64,000 bases of DNA from Planococcus citri (GCF_950023065.1 NC_088679.1:26164001-26228000), one strand, 5' to 3'. Positions 24,501-35,219 are shown, counted from the first letter of the stretch. The notes: generated from the letters alone by a model not told the origin. Program-made: numbers and translations.

Positions 24501-25420
24501 TAGACATTACTTAACATCAGCTACTTTTCACATCGTGTCTTCTAAACCTCAGTAAAGTTCAAGTTGAAACGTTATAAATCGTCATATTTCAAATAGACGT
24601 AGACAAGGAGACTACACACGTTCCTTAATTGCTCCACGTATGCGAGTGTCTCTTCTTAGGGTAGGTATAGGTGCTCTCATGTAGTCAGATTCACCCTACT
24701 CGCGATGATGGAAAATTATCATACACCGGCGTTGAAAATTATACTTACGTATGTTGCAAACACATTATAATAAAAGATTACTTCAACAACACGTTCTCAT
24801 CGTTCTGTGTTGTGTCGACGTTTTGCTAAAATACGTGTGTATAACTCGTAGGGTGTATTACCAGCCTCTTGTTTTCTGCCCCTAGCACAGTCTAGCGTCG
24901 CCCTTAAGATACCTTATATTTAATGGGATATGCGTGGCACTTGAGAGTGACGCGTTGACGCTTAACAGGACTTAGTTCTCATTACCCCCAAGCTCCCAAT
25001 TCGGCTAGAATGCTGAACGTTTTACGAAATTGAACCCATGAAATTTTCAACTGATGGTCGTTTTGCTTAATCTGTTGTTTTTTTGGACTTTCAGTTGGAA
25101 GAAGCAATACCTACTACATACTTAGTTTCATTAAACTGAACTTACCATTTTAACGATTGTAATTTTAACAGATGATACATGATCTGAAACACATAAATGG
25201 TGCATACAATCGATGCCAGAATTTTGTAACATCGACGGGAAGAAATTTATTTAAAATGTTACTTACTTTTCGGGTAGGTAGGTACCCATATCAGAGTCAG
25301 TACTCACTTTTTGTAAAAAAAAAAAAAAAAACTCACTTTTCTGAATAATACAGGAAATTTTATACAAACACTAGTCATTTGCAATCGAGCTCAAATCTAG
25401 CTCACTGAAAGAACATGTCA
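21600..25420. other. Repeat-derived and unassigned sequence
   Basis: Between 21640 and 23000 fragments of the GGAGCCTCCAG family recur in both orientations. From 23200 to 25300 the sequence is less repetitive, with CpG and GTAGGTA words and a simple A-run at 25315-25331. No coding block met the standard. Confidence 0.4.
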
Positions 25421-25429
25421 CCAAGACCT

Positions 25430-26185
25430 CAAAACCGAATTTTCAGCTGCCAAAGTTGAGTACAACGTCTTGTAGAGCAATTTTTAATCGCTGGAAAAGA
25501 GTCAAACTCTCGCTGGAGGCTCCAAATCAGTTCAAAATTGTAGAAATCGATTCGGCGGGCCGACTTTCAAGTGAGTAGGTAAAGTTTCAAGCAATTGTAG
25601 TACAAATTAAGAATTTTGGAAATTTTAGATTTTTCAATTTGTAAAAAAATTATACTTTCGAACGCGTCGCCTGGAATTTTCGATTCACTGACCCCAACTG
25701 ATTTGGAATACTCAACTAATGGTAGGATAAAATTTTCAGCAGACGACGTTGATTGCAACGCCCTCTTGAACGGTTTGAAATTGCTGGAGAAAAGTCAGCT
25801 CTTGCTGGAGGCTCAGGATCAGTCCAAAGATCGTGGCAATCGATTCGGCTTGTCGACACTTAGTCAGCAGGCGAGATGTTGAACAATTTTTTGCAAAAAT
25901 TAACAATACAGGAAATTTAAGATTTTCGAGCTTGTAAAAAAATTACTTACACTTTTGAACGCGTCGCGTCGCCTCGAACTCTCTTTTTTCACGTTGTCGT
26001 ATTGTTTTCGATTTATAGAATACTGAACCCTACTCCTATGATGGGATTAAATTTTCAGCTGCCGAAGTTGATTGCAACGCTCCTCTTGAACGATTTGAAA
26101 TTGTTAGAAAAAGGTCAACTCCTGCTATAGGCTCCAGATCAGTCCAAAGATGGTGGCAATCGTTTGGAGGTTGGCCTTGGTATAT
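25430..26185 (+). repeat. Three spaced copies of the GATTGCAACG repeat unit
   Basis: The block CAGCTGCCGAAGTTGATTGC or close variants starts near 25445, 25737 and 26056, each followed by a TTGAAATTGCTGGAGAAA-like segment and GGAGGCTCCAGATCAGT. Spacing is about 290-320 bases. An 88-codon plus-strand frame lies inside and arises from the repeat, so I do not call it a gene. Confidence 0.7.
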
Positions 26186-26488
26186 CTACACATTTTTAAG
26201 GCCTGTGAATTCTTTGAAATTGGTGCTTTCTGTCACTTGACTATCTAAAGATACATAGGACATAGGTATGCCAATAGAATGACCCGGACCCAAAATAATG
26301 ATGCATAGAAATCGGGAGAAGACATGGTAAAAATGTACGGTCTTGAAATCAGCCTTTAACTTACAATTCTACTCCCCTCGTTCGAGAACGTCTTGGGAAT
26401 TTGAATTATTTTCGAGATTGACAATAAAAGAAACAGATTTAAAAACGAAAAATAAATAAATAAAAATACGGCGCATGTTTCAATATTA

Positions 26489-26922
26489 GGTGTGTTCTTT
26501 TTACCATCAACTGTTGGATAATTTTTCAACTAGTTTATGTTTAAAAAATTGAGTTGAAACAGCGACGACGTCACAATTAATAAATTTGACTTGGTTTTCA
26601 ACAAAACTCCTTTCCAAAAAGAACAAAAAACACTAAACTGTTGACTTTCACTAGAGTGCTGAACAAAATTCACGAGGTAATACATCAGATAAACATAAAC
26701 AAACTCCTCAACTGATTCAACTAAACTTTGTAAACTGCTCTGGAGCAGTTTAGAAAGTTGAGTTAAACTGTTTAAATTTTACGTAAAAAGAACGCACTCA
26801 ACAGAAATCTGTTGAAATCCGTGACGTCATCGTTGTCAACAACTTTTTCAACTGAGTAAAAAGAACGACCAAAACTCAACTTTTCTCAACAGTTGAATAA
26901 GTTGAGGTAAAAAGAACGCACC
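26489..26922. mobile_element. 434 bp MITE with GGTGYGTTCTTTTTACC ends and TATTA duplication
   Basis: The left end reads GGTGTGTTCTTTTTACC and the right end is its inverted counterpart (GGTAAAAAGAACGCACC). The flanks are TATTA on both sides (26484-26488 and 26923-26927), a perfect 5 bp target duplication. Further inverted words lie inside (CAACTGTTG, AGTTGAG), including GACGTCAC and GTGACGTCAT, so TGACGTCA-like sites sit in both halves. There is no coding capacity. Confidence 0.8.
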
Positions 26923-27392
26923 TATTAATACAGTAGTTGAGGAATTTTGAAATCAAATGAAAATATTTTGATTGCTTTGATTTTGATATGTTCATTTTTG
27001 AACAATACCTCTTCCATGATTTCCCCCCTCCTACTCCCTTTTCGCCCCCCCATCCTCGAGAGGCATGAAAACAACCAAAAAATTTTTAAAAAAGTTTTGT
27101 TGAAGATGGTCCATGTTTGGTTAAACGAATGTATTGCAATCATTATCATTTCACCCCCCCTCCCCCTCTTCCCCCTCGCCCTCCCCGAAGAGTTCTCTTA
27201 TTATTATTTTATAGATTTTAGAAATGACTGTATTTCAAAAAAATCCTTTCTTCAAAAAAAAAAAAAATTGAAATGAATCGATAAAAGTATTTTTGATGTA
27301 AAATATCTCTCAACTATTGCTCTATTAAGTTCATTTTTATGCTTCAAGCTTTTTTGGAAATTTTAAAATTTTCAACTTCAATGTGACTTTAG

Positions 27393-27552
27393 AGTAGAAA
27401 ATTCGTTGATAGAAGCTGTTCGAGACTATTTCTCAACAATTTTGAAAGAATATTGGAGTGAAGTTGAAAAGGAAAGACGTCATTCATGGATTTTGACTAA
27501 AATTAGTGAGAAAGTTAACTTCAAAATAGGACACTACGTAAAAAATTTTTGA
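27393..27552 (+). CDS. Candidate exon of unknown protein
   Basis: After an acceptor (TTCAATGTGACTTTAG) one frame stays open for 52 codons to TGA 27550-27552, entering in phase 2. Parts read SLIEAVRDYFSTILKEYWSE and VEKERRHSWILTKISEKV. The composition is strongly protein-like: Glu, Arg, Lys, Trp and Tyr sit in amphipathic spacing, unlike the Phe/Asn/Lys-rich chance frames nearby. A GTAAAA after TAC at 27537 could be a donor instead of a run to the stop. No partner exon or family is recognised. Confidence 0.35.
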
Positions 27553-27559
27553 CCTCGCT

Positions 27560-30500
27560 AATCATACAGGAGCTGAGCCAGAGGTCCTCAAATTTGAGTG
27601 ATTTTTGAGAAAAAAATGATTTTTTCCAATTTTTGGTTTTTGTCACTTGTGTTGAACAGGGGTCATTCTCCTGAAAAGACGCGATTTGAGTTTTTGTATC
27701 TCTTTAGTGTTGACTTTGTAATTCAATACGACTTTTTGTCTTCTGCAAGCGACTTGAAGATTGTCGGAGAGCAAAAAGTGCAATTTTCCATCAGTTTCAT
27801 GGCATTTTCAACCATTCAAAATTCTTGTTGGAGAAAACTAATGCTGGACTCGTGCTTCGCAGGTCGGAAATACCCCGATTACCACACTTTATGCAGTCAT
27901 TTCCATCAAATTGTCCAAATTCAATAATCTATTTTGGTTTTTTCAAACACACTCTAAAATGAATGAAATATGAATTTTGAACATTTTGATCAGAATGGGC
28001 ACAGAAAAGATGTCTGTCGAGATATTTCAACCTGCTGAGAGCGAATCTGGTGTTAATTTTCTCTAAATGGTATTTTTAATGGTAGAACAGCATCATAAAA
28101 TGGATGAGAAATCGAAATATTTACGATATGTTCATTTCCAAGTCTCTTGTAGAAGACTGAAGAGATTTTGAATTTCAAAGTCAAAGAGTCAAGAAAGTCA
28201 CATTTTCTTTTTTTTGAGGAAAGGGGAAAATCGGAGGCCTGCTTACGTAATGGAACCCAAGAATGGCAAAAAACGTGATTTAAAAAAAATGACGCATTTT
28301 GAGGACTTTTGGCCCAGCTTCTAGTGCGGCTAAAGAGTTTAAATTCGTAGCAGTTTTAAATTTCCTAATGAACGTCACTTTTACTCAAGAAAAAAGTCTC
28401 TATTTATAAATTATCATCAGGTATACGAAAGAGTAGTACCAGCAAGAAGTACTATAAAATTTCACACTCTCTCATTGCCTTGCAAAAAATTCAGTCGTAA
28501 TTTACCCAATAATCGGCATACCTAGTTGTAAAGTTGATCAGAGTAGGAAACCTGGACCTGGCATATAAAATTTATCAAGATTAAGTCATCATAATAATCG
28601 TTCGTATCTATAGAATGTAAAAAATTTTCGCAACAACTCTGTAAAAGTTTTAATTTCACATTATACTCACGTTTTATTACTCCACTTCCTCTCCGCATCT
28701 TCGTTTCTGCGATTTTTTCTGCGTTTTCCTCGAAAGCGATACGAGCTAATTAAAACTATAATATTTCGCACGATTATAAAGATTTCATTAAATTGATAAA
28801 ATATTTGCGGTAGCGTAATTTTTTTTTTTTGGTACCTCGATGAAACTTCTTTATATCTATAATAAATTTGTTAGTATCAATATTCGTAGATGTATAGTAC
28901 GCGTATTTTGCATACATATTAGTACTTACGAATACACGTACACCTAGATAGGTATACTCGATACTCGCTAGGTATCGTAATATTAAAATATTCAAATTAT
29001 TATTATGTACGAAAGTACCGATCGCGTATATTTTTCTGATACGGTGGTTTTTTTTCGGTATTTTCATTAGATTATACCGAAGATATCTCAGGGCTGTTCG
29101 TATTACAATAAATAAACCAAAAAATCAACTTTTCCCTCAATTTAATGGTCGTATCATCTATAATGCGCGAGATACATACCACAACACAAACTACTGCAGT
29201 GAAATCAAAAGAGTTGTTAAGTAAATGTTAATCGTTGCGCAGAAATTGTTAGTTTACCTTCACCGAAATATCTGCCTACATAACAAGCTGCCACTTACAT
29301 ACTTGTATACATTAGACTTGAAAATAAGTTTTTATATAGTCGTCTTCGGTAATCCTAATTAATGGTTTTTTTTTTCATCATCATCGAAGCCTCCATGCCC
29401 TGAATTAATACTAAAGCAAATAGTTTCCCGAAATAAATACCTAGACAAATTGGTATATTATGGATGCCTCGAGCGATTATGATTTTTTTTCGTATCGGAA
29501 GAGCAAAATTACGAATGTGTAATGTGAAGATTTCACGAATAGAAGTTCTGGGTCGTGGATGTATTTTTTTGGGTTTTGGTTCCGCGTTTGGTGATTTATT
29601 TTCGGAATAATTTCATTTGAAATTTGAATGCTGTGATTGGCAGCTGGAAGGAAGATTTGTTGATAACTTGCTGATAATCTTCATCGTCCTATTTTGTGGA
29701 TTTTTTTTTCTTTATGAACGTATATGTCGTATGTGCACAGTCAGTTCAAATCTTTCAAAAAATCGTTTTGTACATACCTAGTTGGGCATAATGAACTGTC
29801 GAAGTTCATTCGCACAATTCCTCGTATAAATGAGGAATAACTTGGAACATCTTTGATTTTTTTTGGTTGGAAATTTCAAGGGAGAGTTCAATAAAAAATT
29901 GTACGACTGCAGGAAATGTTTTAGATACCTAATTTGAGCCACCACGTTCCTAGTACCTGGGTATCAAATTTTAAAGGTAGTCTTTTCGCAGCCAATCATT
30001 TTGGAGTTGTTGATGCTAACCTTTTCTTAGTAGTCGAAGTCTCCTTTGGCGAAAAATGTTCAGAAATACTGGAATCATGAATCACTGAGTTTCGTAGAGT
30101 CACTATCGCCAACTCTCATTCCAGCATTTATGAATTTTCTAAGTCATCCACATCATTCTTCCATCCGGTGTCTTCATTGAATACCTTTATTTTGTTATTT
30201 GCGATTCTAATGTTATCTAGAATCATATAATATTGGGATTTTTGAAAAAAATTTACATTTACGAAGGCCCAGAGATGTGTGTACTGAATATAATTTGCTC
30301 AAAAACAAAAAGGAAAAAACAGGAAAATAACCAAAAATTTTGGTTAAAGCATCAAAATAATATGCAAAAAAAGGTGAAACGAATATGGTTATTGAAAATG
30401 TATCTGATAGAGATATTTTTTGATGATGTGATATGTGATATGAAATTTTTCAAATTCGAAATTTGGGTAAAATAGCATGTCGATAATCGAAGATCACAAA

Positions 30501-30580
30501 AAATATCTAAATATTGAAGTGAACGAAGTAATCATCAGAAAATGAAATTATTCCATGAAGGTAAAACAGATTGGGTAGGC
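27560..30580. other. Stretch without a supported gene
   Basis: Repeat-like and AT-rich. A plus-strand open frame at 27598-27927 has no motif. The segment 29737-29871 (CAGTCAGTTCAAATCTTTC ... GAGGAATAA) recurs in the same orientation at 37372-37490, marking a dispersed repeat with a small CCTCGT/ATGAGG hairpin. Confidence 0.45.
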
Positions 30581-30740
30581 CATATTATATCCACTTGAAA
30601 ATAAAAAACGCGTTTTTAAATTTTTTTTCTCTTTTCCAGAGGCTTTAAAAATAATACAATTTTGAACCTATTCAAAGTAGGTAACCTGAAAAAGTGAAAA
30701 ATTTCAAAAACTGTGTTCAAACTCAAGTGGATATAATATG
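30581..30740. mobile_element. 160 bp MITE-like hairpin with perfect 18 bp inverted ends
   Basis: CATATTATATCCACTTGA at the left is exactly matched in reverse complement by the last 18 bases (TCAAGTGGATATAATATG). The interior is AT-rich and non-coding. I do not see a clear target duplication. Confidence 0.7.
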
Positions 30741-30970
30741 ATTGATCTTCATCAAGAATTTTAATAATCTGTGATATACGTTTTTGAAAATTGAAGACGT
30801 CATAACAAGGGGTACGTATATATGACACATATGTCCTTTTTGAGACGAATCCATATTGTTATTCTTCAGACCTTCCTCTATCATATGAGACCACCCCCAC
30901 TTCACAAAGTCAAAAAACCAGTGAGATATCGCCATTTTAAAACTGCGAAGTCGATTTAAAAATTTACTTT

Positions 30971-31236
30971 AGAGATAGTGGGTTACTCATGGTCGATTTT
31001 GTGTTGTCAACCATTATTTACCTGGTTGAAATCCAAAAATTTGCTCAAAAACATTTTTAAATGAATCAAAAAAATTGGCCAAAAAAACTTGTCTTTTTTG
31101 TTTTTGTTTTTTTTTTTTACTCAACATAGCGATCTTTTTTCAGAGATAATGGGTTACTCAAGGTCGATTTTGTGTTATCAACCATTATTTACCTGGTTTA
31201 AATCCAAAAATTTGCTCAAAAACATTTTTAATTCGA
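30971..31236 (+). repeat. 171 bp period tandem duplication
   Basis: AGAGATAGTGGGTTACTCAT followed by GGTCGATTTTGTGTTGTCAACC at 30971 recurs from 31142 with few changes, and both copies run on through CCAAAAATTTGCTCAAAAAC. Confidence 0.8.
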
Positions 31237-31439
31237 AATTATATAATAATTCGAAATGTTTGAGCGCTTACCGCTAACACACAGTTTTCTCCAGACCGAT
31301 GGTGCATAGCATTTCATATAGTTAGATAGTGGGAAAATAAGATAAAATCGTCACCATGTTCAAATATGCACATTTCTAAACTTCACAAGCACTCAAACTT
31401 TCAAACAGTTTTTTCTCAAAATACAACTTTCACACATAT

Positions 31440-31512
31440 GTCCTTTTTGCTATGACGTCTTCAATTAAGTATAGGAATGGGGATTTTTACAAAAATTTGG
31501 CGTGTAGGAAGA
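31440..31512 (+). repeat. One arm of an inverted repeat pair (with 33370-33425)
   Basis: TATAGGAATGGGGATTTTTA followed by AATTTGGCGTGTAGGAAGAC is matched in reverse complement at 33370-33425. The chromodomain exon and the hAT-type MITE lie between the arms. Confidence 0.65.
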
Positions 31513-31704
31513 CAGGATTGTTTGAATCTTTCATTCCTCAGGCCTCCATAGAAGATAGGTAACTGTCAGGAATTTCAGCTCCATAATCGAATGGGATTTT
31601 GTCATTTATTATCCTTTTTTAGCAACTCTAGGTACTTGAGATGGCAATTGGTTGTATTTTAGCTAAGCCAATCAGCGATTAGTGCTTATTAATGCAAAAT
31701 CCGA

Positions 31705-31938
31705 GACTTTAGAATTCAATTTTTATTTTTTTTATTACAAATAAAAACATGGCCAAATATTTTTGCCGAATGTTTCGTACATGAAATGTAGATTTTGAGG
31801 GCCATGTTACTTCTGTTCGTATTTTTCTTTCGTAAAATCGAATCGTGTTTATCAAGGAGTCCAATGTATGAAATCTTGGATTGCTCTGAGAGCAATGTCA
31901 CGTAAACGTTCACACACTGCCCTCAGTCGAGCAGAGTC
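31705..31938 (-). CDS. Last exon with stop codon and poly(A) signals
   Basis: A minus-strand acceptor (TTTTTATTTTTTTCCAG) opens a frame of 28 codons, DSARLRAVCERLRDIALRAI then QDFIHWTP, ending at TGA 31852-31854. The peptide is an amphipathic, Leu/Arg-rich helix. After the stop comes an AT-rich tail with AATAAA signals at 31731-31736 and 31722-31727, as expected for a 3' UTR. Entry phase is 0. That phase matches the exits of the exons ending at 34599 and 34134 on the same strand about 2.2-2.7 kb upstream, so it could be an alternative 3' end of that gene. This link is inference. Confidence 0.45.
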
Positions 31939-32630
31939 CTGGAAAAAAATAAAAACAATTAGTTGAAAATTGAAAAATTATAAGGTATCTACTATCATTG
32001 ATAGGTATATACTTGGTAGTTTCAAGTTGAGTATGATACGATAAAAAATTGACCGTGTGGGTATTTCTAAAACCAAACAAAAAACAAATTCAGATTTTTT
32101 AATACTTTTATTTTTATGAATAAATATTGAACAACTATCAAAGAATTTTACGGAAAGTAATGAACAAAAGTGCGTGCTTGGAATGTATAGTAATTTAATA
32201 ATATGACAATTTGCATTGGAAATCTGTACTTAATATTAATGTTCCGTAATTTCATTCATTTTATTCAAGTTTGACCTCTTGTCGATATGTTGAAATTATC
32301 GTGAGAAATTATTGAATTTTCATTTTGTTAAATGTTTCTTCTTCAGGAAATGAAAAATCAGCTTCAAGTTGATATTCAAAATCCAGTTTAACAACCAATA
32401 AGTCGAAAGCAGTAATGCAAAAACTATCTTGCAATCAGCGTATTGCAGCCTGCAGGCATTGTACAATCGATAATATTGGATCATACCTAGGGATTGTTGG
32501 ATACCATGAATTTCCCGTGGTTTTTCGATTGTAAGACTGGTTTGATCCTTTCAGGATCTACTTTGTTAGCTGTGATTAGGCAGATTTATTTTCCTTTTCT
32601 TGAAACGATCCCATTCTCACGTCTCATTTA

Positions 32631-33144
32631 CAGTGTTGTCAGTTTAAAACGGTGCCGTGTGTTTAAAACGTTTAAAACAGTGTTTTAAACGTCGAGAAAA
32701 AAACGGGCCCTGTTTAAAACAAAATTCTGTTTAAAATGTTTTTTTTTGTTTTAAACAAGTTTTTTTTTCAACTCTCATTTCCTAAAAAAAACACGCCTTT
32801 TTTCAATTTCTCATTGAAAAAGTAGTGAAATTGAAGGAATTGAATTTTTATATTTTCATTCTTCTTCCTATACTTTTTTTTGAAGGCAAATTTTGTGTTT
32901 TGATTTCAACTTTTTAATATATCTTAAGCCTTACCTAAGTATAGCTATTTTATGACGTCGCATCTTGAAAGTTGATGACTGGATGACGTATATTTGAAAA
33001 ACTGAATCCAAAACAAATGAATTTGTGTTAAAAACGTGTTTAAAACACATGAGAATCCGACAGTTTAAAACCCTGTTTTAAACCAAAAAAACGTTTTAAA
33101 CAAAAAAAAAAAAAACGTTTGTTTTGTTTTTTTTTTCAACACTG
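32631..33144. mobile_element. hAT-type MITE with 8 bp target duplication, rich in GTTTAAAC words
   Basis: Starts CAGTGTTGTC and ends TTCAACACTG. The flanks are CTCATTTA on both sides (32623-32630 and 33145-33152), a perfect 8 bp duplication as hAT transposases make, and the CAG...CTG ends fit that superfamily. Inside, GTTTAAAAC and its reverse GTTTTAAAC recur about ten times. There is no coding capacity. It sits 72 bases upstream of the chromodomain exon, so it lies in or next to that gene's intron. Confidence 0.85.
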
Positions 33145-33216
33145 CTCATTTATAAATTCAAATTTTAATACCTACTCGACTGAACACACACGAATATAAC
33201 GTCTTGTCTGTTCCAG

Positions 33217-33341
33217 TGTGGCCGATGTGGCCGACACCGAGTTCTCGGAGAACGAATATTATTCGGTAGACCACATAATTGGAAATTGTGTACGTAAAGG
33301 TGTCGTTTACTATTTTGTCAAATGGCAGGGTTGCGATGAAA
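33217..33341 (+). CDS. Chromodomain exon (HP1-like chromatin reader)
   Basis: A pyrimidine-rich acceptor (GTCTTGTCTGTTCCAG) and a strong donor (GAAA then GTAAGA) bound a 125-base exon read in one frame, entering in phase 2 and leaving in phase 1. It encodes an acidic leader (DTEFSENEYY) and then SVDHIIGNCVRKGVVYYFVK and WQGCDE. This aligns with the first three strands of the HP1/Polycomb chromodomain (E-Y-x-V-E-x-I-I ... R-K-G-x-x-x-Y-x-V-K-W-x-G-Y). Chromodomains bind methylated histone H3 tails. The first two aromatic-cage residues are present (Tyr before SVD, and Trp of VKW), but the third, usually Tyr after W-x-G, is Cys. The N-T-W-E-P helix expected in the next exon was not found within the window, so the gene is incomplete here. 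The acidic leader and splice sites argue for a host gene rather than a retroelement integrase tail. Confidence 0.82.
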
Positions 33342-33639
33342 GTAAGAGCAGTACTCCTATCTTCTTATCCTAATTGTCTTCCTACACGCCAAATTTCTGT
33401 AAAAATCCCCATTCCTACTTAATTTTTAAAAACCTATTTGTACGAATAGAATGGCAATTTCTAAAGAAATGAGCGAGAGGAAATTTACATTTTGGAAAAC
33501 AAAAGACATTCACAGCCAAATTTCATCTCCACGGAAATCTGAGCTAAAAATAGCCAAACATAATTGAGAATTTTGATTTCAAAGTAATAAATCAGGGCCT
33601 ATCCTAAGGCGCAGCTACGCACAGTTTGCGCAGTTCCAA

Positions 33640-33896
33640 AAAAAATTCGAGTAGTTCCGAAGTAAGTGATTTATCTGGTTCTTTCCGTGGACTCTTCACA
33701 TTTACACAACATAATAAAATCACATACATATACAATTATACAATATAATAAAATCACATACTTATAAAATAACAACGACACTACACACTACACAGCTTTC
33801 TCGACTATACACCGCCGTACCACCGATTCGATGGCCTTCTAATCAATCCTTTTTTAATTAGGTTATCAAGAGCTCTTACGGTGGCCACTAAGGTGC
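33640..33896 (-). other. Probable 3' UTR exon of the 34-36 kb minus-strand gene
   Basis: An acceptor TTTTTTTCTTTGTTTCAG ends just before 33896, with GC-richer sequence following (CACCTTAGTGGCCACCGTAA). The preceding exon already contains the stop codon about 35 bases before its donor, so this would be untranslated. An ATTAAA signal occurs near 33853; the true end is not defined. Confidence 0.4.
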
Positions 33897-33979
33897 CTGA
33901 AACAAAGAAAAAAAATACAATTTTTCACATAGAAGTGTACTTCTTCGAATTAAACGATTAAAAACCAATGATAACTTAC

Positions 33980-34062
33980 ATCCGGGAGCGAGATGCCGGA
34001 TCCCGACCCTCTTATGGAGATTGACCTAGTCGAGAATTTTCGTCTCGACGGTTCCTTTCACT
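33980..34062 (-). CDS. Exon with the stop codon of the acidic minus-strand gene
   Basis: The acceptor ATATTCAATTTTTCAG and donor GGAT then GTAAGT bound an 83-base, GC-rich exon. In phase 0 it codes SERNRRDENSRLGQSP and then TAA at 34012-34014. It is basic and Ser/Arg-rich, contrasting with the acidic stretch two exons earlier. The following intron is close enough to the stop (about 35 bases) that nonsense-mediated decay would not be expected. Confidence 0.5.
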
Positions 34063-34133
34063 CTGAAAAATTGAATATGCATTCAGCATGAAGCAATGTT
34101 CTTTATTGTTTTTCTTTTAAAAAAACTGCTTAC

Positions 34134-34166
34134 TTGTATTTCGGTAACTTTTGCCCCAAAGATGGT
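34134..34166 (-). CDS. 33-base exon of the acidic minus-strand gene
   Basis: Bounded by GTGTGGGTGTTTCAG and a GTAAGC donor. It encodes TIFGAKVTEIQ with phase 0 at both ends, which fits the exons on either side. Such a small exon would not be believed alone; the phase match and good splice sites support it. Confidence 0.45.
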
Positions 34167-34466
34167 CTGAAACACCCACACAACAAATTTGATTTCTCGA
34201 TTTTCAACAAATTTTCGAAAATTTACAATTGACCATTTTCGGCGATTTATGTTTTTTTTAATATAAATACGTATATATTATTCAGTAGAACTTATGGAGA
34301 TTATTCCTGAACTCAATATCAATTCTCCCAACCGAATTTCACCATATCCGATCATTTTGGAGCCTCCAGCGTGATTTTCAATCTCTCCTCAATGCATTGA
34401 TATTGATTTGAGCAGATATAAATTGAGTCACTTATTCTCTATCTGGTTAAACGGGTTGTCCTTACT

Positions 34467-34612
34467 CTCTAAATTTGAAACAGTGAAATTTCACTGCTTA
34501 GCAGTCACGACATTTTGCCTTTTTAAAAGCAGTAGGTTCTGACTGCAAAACAGTAGAAAATCTAGTGAATTGGTCAGTCAATGAAAAGGATTTTTTACTG
34601 ACCAAACAGCGT
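34467..34612 (+). mobile_element. MITE-like copy, forward, overlapping an exon end
   Basis: Begins CTCTAAATTTGAAACAGTGA, continues TTTCACTGCTTAGCAGTCAC, and ends in a self-complementary AGTGAATTGGTCAGT...ACTGACC block. An inverted copy lies at 35070-35219. The two copies flank the main acidic exon. The right part of this copy overlaps the 3' end of that exon and supplies one of its possible donors. Confidence 0.7.
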
Positions 34613-34927
34613 GTACTTGGCCAGGCAAGGGGTCGTCAGGGTCGTCATCGTCATCGGAGTCCAAGTCTACAACGGCTGCGTTGGCAGCAGGTTCCGCTAG
34701 GTCTTCGTCATCACCGGGTTCCCGTGGATTAACATTTGTGGATGCGTAGCCCATTCTATTCAAAAAGGCCAGGATTGTGTACGTTCTGTCTGACAACCTG
34801 TCCCATGCTGTGTTAATGTCTGCATCGAGGCGAACATATTCAGGCAAGCGTTGCCTAGAGAGGGGTATACCTGCACTTTCATTTCCATACAGCTGCACTG
34901 CTGCTCGTTCCAAATTTTGTATTCCTC
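34599..34927 (-). CDS. Main exon of an unknown acidic protein
   Basis: The acceptor TTTTCCAATTTTACAG opens at 34927. The frame runs 109 codons to a TCA-GTAAAA donor at 34599, or to an earlier CAA-GTACAC donor at 34617; both leave phase 0. The exon is far richer in G+C than its surroundings. It codes GIQNLERAAVQLYGNESAG, SRQRLPEYVRLDADINTAWD, RLSDRTYTILAFLNRMGYA and then an acidic tail (VVDLDSDDDDDPDDP). The first part is probably helical and the tail disordered, as in many nuclear proteins. Joined with its neighbours the product would be about 150 residues. The family is not recognised: it could be host or a domesticated or transposon-encoded protein. Confidence 0.6.
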
Positions 34928-35069
34928 CTGTAAAATTGGAAAACGGATTTGTTGATTTGATTACTCGTGATGGATAAGAAAGGCGCGTTTGCGACATCAG
35001 TGCTCGTACACATTAGGGTGTTCCTTAAAAAAAAAAGTTTTGAATTTTTTGCGGGACCCCCCCCCCCCA

Positions 35070-35219
35070 GTGAATTGGTCAGTCAATGAAAAGGATTTTT
35101 TACTGGCCAATTCAGTAGATTTTTCACTGTTTTTCAATAAAAAACTACGGCTTTAAAAAAGGCAAAATGTCGTGACTGCAAAGCAGTGAAATTTCACTGT
35201 TTCAAATTTGGAGAGTAAT
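35070..35219 (-). mobile_element. MITE-like copy, inverted partner of 34467-34612
   Basis: Read on the minus strand it starts CTCTCCAAATTTGAAACAGT and ends in the palindromic ACTGAATTGGCCAGT...CTGACCAATTCACT block. It is more complete than the left copy. A C-run at 35057-35066 borders it. Confidence 0.7.

Noticed and set aside
25616..25882. 88-codon plus-strand frame
   Set aside because: Lies inside the GATTGCAACG repeat; equivalent frames in the other repeat copies are closed.
27598..27927. 109-codon plus-strand frame
   Set aside because: No motif or splice support; it starts in poly-A/T sequence and reads mostly Phe/Ser.
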